A stretch of 42,157 nt of DNA, from positions 1 through 42,157 of the forward strand of contig JAAYRJ010000161.1 of NCBI GenBank assembly GCA_012518845.1. Direction: 5' to 3'. Positions 17,769 through 24,935 of the stretch are shown piece after piece. The notes under the pieces are model-generated. The model had not been told where the DNA came from and searched no databases. It saw only the letters and a program-made list of their open reading frames with translations. The first letter of the stretch is position 1. Each line of letters starts with the position of its first letter. The DNA is from Clostridiaceae bacterium (lineage in GTDB: Bacteria; Bacillota; Clostridia; Saccharofermentanales; DTU023). The position numbers and the translations under genes were made by a program.

Positions 17769-17893
17769 TTTTTTTCTAATTAATAGAAAAGTTAATACAA
17801 GGAAATAATAGGTTTTACTAAGTAAAAAATTCTTAAGGTTTAGCAATAAATCTAACAGGAAAAAATTCTAATAGCAGATTAGGTTGATAACTC

Positions 17894-18814
17894 ATGAGTA
17901 AAACAAAAATTAAGAGTCTAAAAATAATTTGTGTTATCCTGATATTCTTTTTTACAACAGCTTGTTCTAGTCCTAAGACTGATAATGATGTAGAACCTGT
18001 TGATGACCAATTATTTGAAAAAGAAACTATAAAATCAATAGAGTCAAAATCTAATTCTGCTAAAAAATATTCTGTAAAAACTGATATAGCTTCCGCTCCA
18101 ACAGATATTTCTGTAAAGAATCCTAATGGAATACCTGAAGAAAACAAAACATCAAATCACTCTTATCCAGAGATCACAGAGATCAAAGGAACAAGAGAAA
18201 AACCAACACCTGAATCAAAAAGTACTCAAACAGAAAACCGTATTTTATCCGATAGTGAAAGACAAGTACGCCTCGAAGTCCCCATAAAAATTCAAGAAGT
18301 GTGGAATTACTGTGCTCCAACTACTGTTAGCATGATATTGGATTATAAAGGAATCGATATTGATCAATATCAACTGGCGACAGAAATGGGCACTTACGAA
18401 CCTTTTGGTACGCATAATGCTGATGCTATTCGTATTTTAAATAAACATCTTTTTGGCTATGAATACCCTGCAGATAATGAGCCAGGCTACCGCATAGCTA
18501 CAGTTACAAACTCAGATCTTAATTCCGAAGATATGCATTTATTTAAAGAACGTGTTATTGATAATATTAATAATGACTTTCCCATGTACTATACTTTTGA
18601 TATGTCAAGAATTTATCCAGGAAAAGCTGGAGAACATAATGTTGTAGGAACAGGATATGAGCTAACTGCTGATGGAGCGGATATTGCTTATGTGTATTTT
18701 CTTGATCCACTTGCTTCCATGCAAGATCCGATTCATGGAGGTTTGAAAAAAGTTACACCCCAAGAGTTGTTATATGCTATGTTAACTTGCGAGGAGCCTA
18801 ATTATGCTTGGTAA
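17894..18814 (+). CDS. C39-like papain-fold cysteine peptidase lipoprotein
   Basis: A 306-residue putative secreted lipoprotein: a Lys-rich start, a hydrophobic helix, then the lipobox TTAC with Cys24. Residues 25-125 are a Ser/Thr/Lys/Glu/Pro-rich stalk. The remaining domain resembles C39-like cysteine peptidases. Gln134 and Cys140 in QEVWNYCAPTT have the papain-like spacing of six, followed by His248 in EHNVVGTGYE and Asp271 in YFLDP, giving a plausible Cys-His-Asp triad with an oxyanion Gln. The substrate is unknown; cell-surface peptide or peptidoglycan-linked roles are possible. It lies between pyrH and frr, genes usually adjacent. AGGTTG precedes the ATG; no clear promoter is seen in the 125-base gap upstream. 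Confidence 0.78.
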   Translation: MSKTKIKSLKIICVILIFFFTTACSSPKTDNDVEPVDDQLFEKETIKSIESKSNSAKKYSVKTDIASAPTDISVKNPNGIPEENKTSNHSYPEITEIKGTREKPTPESKSTQTENRILSDSERQVRLEVPIKIQEVWNYCAPTTVSMILDYKGIDIDQYQLATEMGTYEPFGTHNADAIRILNKHLFGYEYPADNEPGYRIATVTNSDLNSEDMHLFKERVIDNINNDFPMYYTFDMSRIYPGKAGEHNVVGTGYELTADGADIAYVYFLDPLASMQDPIHGGLKKVTPQELLYAMLTCEEPNYAW

Positions 18815-18903
18815 CAGGTTATAGAAGCACATCCATATCCACCATCTTTAAAGCTTAATTGAAACTTTATTCAAACCACAACTACCTGCTCTTTTAATTT
18901 CGC

Positions 18904-18933
18904 TTGAATAATAACTGATAATTTGGCTATAAT
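18904..18933 (+). promoter_or_regulatory. frr promoter
   Basis: TTGAAT (18904-18909), an 18-base spacer and a perfect TATAAT (18928-18933) lie 28 bases before the frr ATG. Transcription would start near 18940. This gives frr independent expression after the inserted lipoprotein gene. Confidence 0.65.
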
Positions 18934-18961
18934 AAAGGGTAATAATTAGTCGGAGGTCATT

Positions 18962-19534
18962 ATGTCAGATATTAGTATTAATTCTCAAACTTTTAAGCCT
19001 TATGAAGATAAAATGAAAGGTGCTATCAAAAACCTTGAAGATAATTTTAATGGTATCCGTGCCGGTAGAGCTAATCCTAGAGTTTTAGATAAGATCACGG
19101 TTGATTATTATGGTGTTGAATCCCCTCTTAATCAAGTTGCAAATATCCAAGTTCCTGAAGCTAGAATGATTACAATTCAGCCCTGGGAAACAAATATGCT
19201 TAAAGAAATTGAAAAAGCAATTCACATGTCCGATTTAGGAATTAATCCACAAAGTGATGGCAAATTAATTCGTCTAGTTTTTCCTCAATTAACCGAAGAG
19301 CGACGTCGTGAACTAGTTAAAGATGTAAAAAAACTTGGTGAACAGGGTAAAGTAGCTGTTAGAAATGTACGGCGTGAAGCAATTGATACTTATCGAACAC
19401 ATCAAAAGCAAAACAAGATTAGTGAAGATGAGCTGTATAACTTTGAACAAGATATGCAAGAGCTAACTGATAAATATACAGAGTTAGTAGATAAGTCGGT
19501 TGAAAAAAAAGAAGCAGAATTAATGGAAATCTAA
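18962..19534 (+). CDS. frr: Ribosome recycling factor
   Basis: Works with EF-G to split the post-termination ribosome. The 190-residue protein has GIRAGRANPRVLDKITVDYYG near the start, the middle domain QPWETNMLKEIEKAI and the helix LTEERRRELVKDVKKLGE, all typical of RRF. CGGAGGTC precedes the ATG. It has a promoter upstream and a terminator downstream, so it can act as a single-gene unit. The length is normal (about 185). Confidence 0.97.
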   Translation: MSDISINSQTFKPYEDKMKGAIKNLEDNFNGIRAGRANPRVLDKITVDYYGVESPLNQVANIQVPEARMITIQPWETNMLKEIEKAIHMSDLGINPQSDGKLIRLVFPQLTEERRRELVKDVKKLGEQGKVAVRNVRREAIDTYRTHQKQNKISEDELYNFEQDMQELTDKYTELVDKSVEKKEAELMEI

Positions 19535-19557
19535 GCAAATTAATGAGGGATATAAAA

Positions 19558-19585
19558 AGCCGGTTAGTAATGGCCGGCTATTTTT
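19558..19585 (+). terminator. Terminator between frr and uppS
   Basis: AGCCGG (19558-19563) pairs with CCGGCT (19574-19579), extended by one T-G pair, followed by ATTTTT. It ends only 14 bases before the uppS ATG. With no space for a promoter afterwards, uppS must rely on read-through or on an antitermination mechanism. Confidence 0.75.
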
Positions 19586-19599
19586 ATGGATAAATAAGT

Positions 19600-20328
19600 A
19601 TGAAAAGTCCAAACTTATCACAGGATAAAATAAAAATTCCTAAACATTTAGCTGTTATCATGGATGGTAACGGTAGATGGGCGAAAAAACGTTTTCTGCC
19701 ACGTAAATTTGGTCATAGAGCAGGGGCAGAAAATCTGCGTCAGTTTATTAGATGGTGTGCTGATTTTTCGATTAAGTACGTAACTGTTTATGCTTTTTCA
19801 ACAGAAAATTGGCAACGACCAGATGATGAAGTGCAATCTTTGATGAAATTAATTGTTGAATTCTTCGGAAAATATAATAGAGAATTAGAGGAAGAAGGAG
19901 TTCGTTTACAGTTTTTAGGTAAGATTGAAGATCTGCCTGAAAAATCTTTAGCTACTGTCAAAAGAGCTGAGGAAGAATCAAAAAATCGTAATCGAATTAC
20001 TTTAAATATAGCTCTTAGCTATGGTTCAAGACAAGAAATCATCCGTGCAACTAAAGCGTTTACTGCTGATGTTATTTCTGGAAATAGGGAGATAGAAGAA
20101 CTTAATCAAGAAGTGTTTTCTAGTTACCTATACACCCAAGGTTTACCCGATCCGGATCTACTCATTAGAACAGGTGGCGAACAAAGGATATCAAACTTCT
20201 TATTATGGCAATTGTCTTATTGTGAGTTTTATTTTTCTGATATATTATGGCCAGATTTCAAAAAAAATGATTTGAAAGAAGCTTTAATGGAATTTTCTGA
20301 TCGTGAAAGACGCTTTGGCGGAGTATAA
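19600..20328 (+). CDS. uppS: Undecaprenyl diphosphate synthase
   Basis: Condenses isopentenyl diphosphate units with farnesyl diphosphate into the C55 lipid carrier for cell wall synthesis. The 242 residues contain the cis-prenyltransferase motifs: HLAVIMDGNGRWAKKR with catalytic Asp22, YVTVYAFSTENWQRP, and the C-terminal PDLLIRTGGEQRISNFLLWQ. There is no good Shine-Dalgarno sequence; GGATAA is the best candidate. A three-codon mini-ORF (ATG GAT AAA TAA, 19586-19597) lies directly before the start. Followed two bases later by cdsA. Confidence 0.96.
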   Translation: MKSPNLSQDKIKIPKHLAVIMDGNGRWAKKRFLPRKFGHRAGAENLRQFIRWCADFSIKYVTVYAFSTENWQRPDDEVQSLMKLIVEFFGKYNRELEEEGVRLQFLGKIEDLPEKSLATVKRAEEESKNRNRITLNIALSYGSRQEIIRATKAFTADVISGNREIEELNQEVFSSYLYTQGLPDPDLLIRTGGEQRISNFLLWQLSYCEFYFSDILWPDFKKNDLKEALMEFSDRERRFGGV

Positions 20329-20330
20329 AG

Positions 20331-21257
20331 ATGTTAGTAAGAGTTAAAACTGCAATCATATATGGTTTAATTATTTTTTTAATCTTAATCCCTGGCTTTA
20401 CGAATCCTGAATTTACAGTGTTACTACTTGTTTTAATTGCTGTTTTTTCAGCAAAAGAAATGTCGCTAGCTTTTGATAAGATTCAGATAAATTTTAAGCC
20501 TGGCTATTTGAGACTAACTTATCTAAGCTTTTTACCTGCTTTTATTTTCTTATTTCTTAATCGTTCTAAACTTGTTACGGCAGAGATGCTCTGGAATAAC
20601 CGTACAAATCAATCACTTAATTTGACCTTGAATAAAGATTTATTGCTAGGTAGTGTTTTTATTTACTCTTTAACTTTAGGTCTGGTTTTATCTTACATAT
20701 TATTTAAACCTATTTTAACAAAAGGTTCTAAGATACTTAAGGAAACTATCTTTCAAATTGCGATGGGAACTTATATTGCCATCCCGTTATTTGCAGGACT
20801 ATTATTATTATACCTGATCCCTGCCGGTTGGTTTTGGTTTGTGTTAGCAATTATTACACCTTGGATAGCAGATTCCTGTGCTTATTTCATGGGAAGAAAA
20901 TGGGGTAAAAAACCAATTGTGCCAAATTTGAGTCCTAATAAAACTTATGTTGGGTTTTATGGAAGTGTAGCGGGTACAATTGTTTTTTATTTACCAGTTT
21001 TTTATTTTGCAGCAAATTATCTTTATCTAATTGAAATAAAGCCTATACATTGGTTGGCTGTGACCTTATTTGCTGGTGTTCTAGGTGCACTGATTGAATT
21101 AGGTGACTGGCTCGCATCAGCAATCAAACGCTATTGTGGGATCAAGGATTTTTCAAATCTTTTACCAGGTCATGGTGGCGTGATTGACCGATTTGATAGT
21201 ACATTTTTCTCTTTTACTGCCATTTTGACAATTGCTTTACTGATTCATTTTTCTTAA
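20331..21257 (+). CDS. cdsA: Phosphatidate cytidylyltransferase (CDP-diglyceride synthase)
   Basis: Integral membrane enzyme making CDP-diacylglycerol from CTP and phosphatidic acid, upstream of all major phospholipids. The 308 residues contain about seven or eight hydrophobic segments and the family signature near the C-terminus, SAIKRYCGIKDFSNLLPGHG followed by GVIDRFDS. The start overlaps the uppS translation unit closely, with GGAG seven bases upstream. Order uppS-cdsA-dxr-rseP is the classical one. Confidence 0.95.
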   Translation: MLVRVKTAIIYGLIIFLILIPGFTNPEFTVLLLVLIAVFSAKEMSLAFDKIQINFKPGYLRLTYLSFLPAFIFLFLNRSKLVTAEMLWNNRTNQSLNLTLNKDLLLGSVFIYSLTLGLVLSYILFKPILTKGSKILKETIFQIAMGTYIAIPLFAGLLLLYLIPAGWFWFVLAIITPWIADSCAYFMGRKWGKKPIVPNLSPNKTYVGFYGSVAGTIVFYLPVFYFAANYLYLIEIKPIHWLAVTLFAGVLGALIELGDWLASAIKRYCGIKDFSNLLPGHGGVIDRFDSTFFSFTAILTIALLIHFS

Positions 21258-21266
21258 GATTTATTT

Positions 21267-22448
21267 ATGAAAAAAAATAATTTAACTAAAATTGTCTTAT
21301 TAGGTTCTACTGGTTCAATTGGTATACAAACATTAAATGTATGTCGACGTTTAGATTTAAAGGTAGAGGCTTTAGCTTGCTATAAAAACATTGATCTTAT
21401 CTATCAACAAATCCAAGAATTTAAACCTAATCATGTTGCAGTAGTAGATGCAAGGTCTGCTAAAAAATTAAGAGAGCGTTTAAAAAGAGATAAAGAGTTT
21501 CAACATCTTGAAATTTTAACTGGCAATGATGGATTGGTTCAATTAGCTCAGCTAGAATGCGATCGTGTAGTTATGGCAATAATAGGCTTTGCAGCTTTGG
21601 AACCATTACTTGCTGCAATTAAGCAGGGTCAAAAAATCGCCATGGCCAATAAAGAAACAATTGTTGCAATGGGTGATTTTATCATAAGTATGGTCAAAGA
21701 ACATCATGCGGAAATTTTACCGGTAGATAGTGAGCTTTCTGCAATTTGGCAATGTGTCGCCCATAATTCAAATCCAATTGAAAAAGTTATTTTAACTGCA
21801 TCAGGCGGACCATTTAGAAATTTACCAAAATCTGAATTTGCTAAAATTACAGTAGAAGATGCACTAAATCATCCAGTTTGGTCAATGGGAGATAAGATAA
21901 CTATTGATTCGGCTACGATGATGAATAAAGGTCTTGAAATGATTGAGATATCTCATCTATTTCAACTTGATGCTAAGCAAATAGAAATTATTGTTCAGCC
22001 TGAAGGTATAATTCACTCTATGGTTGAATTCGTAGATGGTGCGATTTTAGCGCAAATGGGTTTACCTGATATGGAATTACCAATTCAATATGCAATTACT
22101 TTTGATCAAAGGCTACCAATGCCAGATAAACCTAAATTAGATTTTGCTAGTTTAGCACAAATTAGTTTTTTTGAACCAGACTACGAAAAATTTCCAGCAT
22201 TAAAATTGTCTTTTTTTGCCAAAATGGAAGCTGGAGCAATGCCGGCAGTTTTAAATGCTTCTAATGAAATTGCAGTTGCAGCATTTTTTCAGAAAAAAAT
22301 CAGATTTGATCAGATCCCTCAAATTATCGAAACAACACTTGATCGTTTTGCTGGACATCATTTGTCAAAAGGAAAAAGTATTTCAGAAATATTGTTGGCG
22401 GATGAATGGGCAAGAGAAGAAGCAAAAAATTTAGTTCAAAGATTATAA
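21267..22448 (+). CDS. dxr: 1-deoxy-D-xylulose 5-phosphate reductoisomerase
   Basis: NADPH-dependent enzyme producing MEP in the isoprenoid pathway, 393 residues. The dinucleotide site GSTGSIGIQT lies near residue 13, the segment MANKETIV follows, and the metal ligands Asp154, Glu156 and Glu224 (NKGLE) are present. HPVWSMG and IIHSMV retain the His equivalents of E. coli His209 and His257. Two positions differ from the usual pattern: the VDSEHSAIFQ motif reads VDSELSAIWQ (Leu157 for His153 of E. coli), and HPQSxIHSMV reads QPEGIIHSMV. The rest fits well, so function is likely kept. The gene is closely spaced after cdsA and before rseP. Confidence 0.93.
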   Translation: MKKNNLTKIVLLGSTGSIGIQTLNVCRRLDLKVEALACYKNIDLIYQQIQEFKPNHVAVVDARSAKKLRERLKRDKEFQHLEILTGNDGLVQLAQLECDRVVMAIIGFAALEPLLAAIKQGQKIAMANKETIVAMGDFIISMVKEHHAEILPVDSELSAIWQCVAHNSNPIEKVILTASGGPFRNLPKSEFAKITVEDALNHPVWSMGDKITIDSATMMNKGLEMIEISHLFQLDAKQIEIIVQPEGIIHSMVEFVDGAILAQMGLPDMELPIQYAITFDQRLPMPDKPKLDFASLAQISFFEPDYEKFPALKLSFFAKMEAGAMPAVLNASNEIAVAAFFQKKIRFDQIPQIIETTLDRFAGHHLSKGKSISEILLADEWAREEAKNLVQRL

Positions 22449-22489
22449 ATGATGATTTGAGTTTTATTCTGTACATTAAGTAGGTTTTT

Positions 22490-23788
22490 ATGAGTTTATT
22501 AGGAATATTAATAGGTCTAGTTATTATCGGCTTAATGATGTTAGTGCATGAATCCGGTCATTTTTTTGCTGGACGTTTATTAAACTTCAAAATTTTAGAA
22601 TTTTCCATTTTTATGGGACCCCGTCTTATTACGACAGAAAAAAATGGTGTCAAATATAGTTTTCGCTTACTGCCAATTGGAGCTTCTGTACAGTTCGCAG
22701 GAGAATATTCAGAAGACGACGATGAAATTGATGACAAAAATGATCCAGGTTTATTTTTCAACCGACCACGCTGGGCAAGAGCAATCGTTGTTTTTTCTGG
22801 TCCTCTCGCAAATTTCATTACTGCTTTTTTGGCATTTGTAATTATGTTTTCTGCTTTTGGTGTTGCTGTCCCAAGACTTGCTGCCCCTATCGAAAACACT
22901 TTAATCTATAAAACAAATATTGCAGAAGGTGATCGTTTGATCTCTTATAATAATAAAAAAATTAGAACTTCTGCAGATTTTGCTATTGCGAAAGCATTTT
23001 CAGATCCTACAGAGCCAATAAATATTGTTATTGAAAAATCGGATCAATCACAACATGAAATTAGATTAGAGCCACAGACAACTGAACAATATCGATTAGG
23101 TGTGGTGCAAAACATTGAAACAAACACAATTATTGAAGTTGATCCTGAATCCAATCAAGGTAAGCCAGTTTTACAAGAAGGAGATCAAATTATTTCAATC
23201 AATGGAATAGACTATTCTGCTTCGAAAGAAATTACCGATGAGATTAATAGAGCTAAAAATAATCCAATTGTAGTCAAAGTTAAACGTGATCAAGAAGTTC
23301 TGGAATTAAGTATGAGGCCAACCTATTATCAAGATCAACTTGCAGATGGTATATTCTTTACTGAAGGAAATTCAGTTGTGGATGTTTTATATCAAGCGTG
23401 GCATTATCCTTGGTCAATTGTAAAATCTACTATTGAGGGATTTGCGTTAATTTTCCAAGGCCAAATGAAATTCTCCGATAGCGTGACAGGTCCTGTAGGA
23501 ATTGTAAAAGTTTTTGGCGATGTGGTACAAGATAGTCCTGATATTGGCATAATGATTTATCAATTATTATTTTATTTTGCAATGATTTCTGTGGCAATTG
23601 GTTTTACAAACTTACTACCTATTCCGCCTTTAGATGGTCATCATTTGCTAATATTGGCAATCGAAGGAATTAGACGTAAAGATTTACCAGACAATTTTAA
23701 ACATGTTGTTACAGCAATTGGCATGTTTTTTATTTTAGGTTTGGCTTTACTAATTATTTATTTTGACATACGGAGAATTTTTAATTAA
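22490..23788 (+). CDS. rseP: RIP metalloprotease RseP (site-2 protease)
   Basis: Membrane-embedded zinc protease that cleaves single-pass proteins such as anti-sigma factors or signal peptides after a first cut. In the 432-residue protein the HESGH motif occupies residues 20-24 in the first helix. An extracytoplasmic region with PDZ-like sequence follows (about 130-290), and NLLPIPPLDGHHLL near the end completes the zinc site. The ribosome binding site is weak (AGGTTTTT). This is the second S2P-type protease in the window, the other being at 8863-9564. Confidence 0.94.
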   Translation: MSLLGILIGLVIIGLMMLVHESGHFFAGRLLNFKILEFSIFMGPRLITTEKNGVKYSFRLLPIGASVQFAGEYSEDDDEIDDKNDPGLFFNRPRWARAIVVFSGPLANFITAFLAFVIMFSAFGVAVPRLAAPIENTLIYKTNIAEGDRLISYNNKKIRTSADFAIAKAFSDPTEPINIVIEKSDQSQHEIRLEPQTTEQYRLGVVQNIETNTIIEVDPESNQGKPVLQEGDQIISINGIDYSASKEITDEINRAKNNPIVVKVKRDQEVLELSMRPTYYQDQLADGIFFTEGNSVVDVLYQAWHYPWSIVKSTIEGFALIFQGQMKFSDSVTGPVGIVKVFGDVVQDSPDIGIMIYQLLFYFAMISVAIGFTNLLPIPPLDGHHLLILAIEGIRRKDLPDNFKHVVTAIGMFFILGLALLIIYFDIRRIFN

Positions 23789-23798
23789 TCAAAGATAT

Positions 23799-23825
23799 AA
23801 AAAACAATCGATCAGAGTTGTTTTT
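23799..23825 (+). terminator. Weak hairpin between rseP and ispG
   Basis: AAAAACAA (23800-23807) can pair with TTGTTTTT (23818-23825) around a 10-base loop. The stem is almost entirely A-T, so any termination would be inefficient. It may be a weak attenuator. Confidence 0.3.
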
Positions 23826-23853
23826 GAATTGGTAAATATTAGGATCTTAAAGT

Positions 23854-24933
23854 ATGAAATTTCTTAAACATAAAAGTAAAATTTTAAAAATGCGTGATGT
23901 TCAAATTGGTGGTGATGCACCGATTTCTGTTCAATCTATGAATAACACTGACACGCGAGACGTTAAAGCTACTTTAGAACAAATTTATGAATTAGCAGAA
24001 GCTGGATGTGAAATAACACGTGTTGCCATCCCAGATGAAGAAGCAGCCCATGCTTTAGCAAAAATTGTTGAGCAATCTCCTATTCCGGTTGTTGCAGACA
24101 TTCATTTTCGTGCAGATTTGGCTATTTTAGCGCTTCAAAACAATGCTGATGGTCTTCGTATTAACCCAGGCAACATCGGCTCCGAAGCCAAAGTAAGAGC
24201 TATTGCAGAGCTTGCTCAAGAAAAAAACACACCCATTCGTGTCGGAGTAAATTCTGGATCTTTAGATCCTGTTATTCGTGATTCGATGGGTGGAGTAAAT
24301 TCTCAGTCTATGGTAGCATCAGCTTTAAAACATTGTCAGATTTTAGAAAAATACGGTTTTTCTGATATTTGTGTCTCTATTAAAAGTTCTGATGCGATGC
24401 TTACAATTGAATCATATCGACTATTAGCAGAAAGAGTTAATTATCCGTTACATATTGGAATTACTGAAGCAGGTACTCCTAAAGAAGGTATAATTCGTTC
24501 AGCAGTAGGAATAGGAACTCTTCTTGCTGAAGGAATTGGAAATACTATCCGAGTATCATTAACTGCGGATCCTGTATTAGAAGTAGAAGTGGCTTATTCA
24601 ATATTAAAATCTTTAAATCTTCGCTCAAAAGGACCTTTGTTAATTGCTTGTCCAACCTGTGGTAGGACCGAAGTAAACCTACAAAAGTTAGCTGAGCAGG
24701 TAGAAGAATTATTAATAGATGTTAAAGAACCAATCAAAGTTGCTGTTATGGGCTGTCCAGTAAATGGGCCAGGTGAAGCAAGAGATGCCGATGTAGGAAT
24801 TGCTGGTGGTAGAGACCAATATTCAATCTTTAGGGAAGGTAAAGTCATAAAAAAAGTTAAACAAGAAAATGCTTTAGACGAATTTCTTCAAGAAATAAAT
24901 AAAGTTAGAGAAAAATTTAGAAATGAAGGTTAG
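23854..24933 (+). CDS. ispG: 4-hydroxy-3-methylbut-2-en-1-yl diphosphate synthase
   Basis: Iron-sulfur enzyme converting MEcPP to HMBPP in the MEP pathway. The 359 residues have the TIM-barrel start (VQIGGDAPISVQSMNNTDT) and the [4Fe-4S] ligands Cys266 and Cys269 (CPTCGRTE), Cys301 and Glu308 (CPVNGPGEA). The length fits the short bacterial form. AGGATC precedes the ATG. The TAG stop is followed almost at once by the TTG start of polC. The last pathway enzyme, IspH, is not in this window. Confidence 0.95.
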   Translation: MKFLKHKSKILKMRDVQIGGDAPISVQSMNNTDTRDVKATLEQIYELAEAGCEITRVAIPDEEAAHALAKIVEQSPIPVVADIHFRADLAILALQNNADGLRINPGNIGSEAKVRAIAELAQEKNTPIRVGVNSGSLDPVIRDSMGGVNSQSMVASALKHCQILEKYGFSDICVSIKSSDAMLTIESYRLLAERVNYPLHIGITEAGTPKEGIIRSAVGIGTLLAEGIGNTIRVSLTADPVLEVEVAYSILKSLNLRSKGPLLIACPTCGRTEVNLQKLAEQVEELLIDVKEPIKVAVMGCPVNGPGEARDADVGIAGGRDQYSIFREGKVIKKVKQENALDEFLQEINKVREKFRNEG

Positions 24934-24935
24934 TT

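Noticed and set aside
17772-17790. TTTTCTA/TAGAAAA hairpin after pyrH as a terminator
   Set aside because: The stem is short and A-T rich with no following T-run.
17813-17827. TTTTAC/GTAAAA palindrome before the C39-like gene
   Set aside because: Six A-T-rich base pairs without other support occur readily by chance in this composition.
22644-22841. Plus-strand 65-codon frame inside rseP
   Set aside because: It overlaps a clear RseP reading frame and has no start signal.
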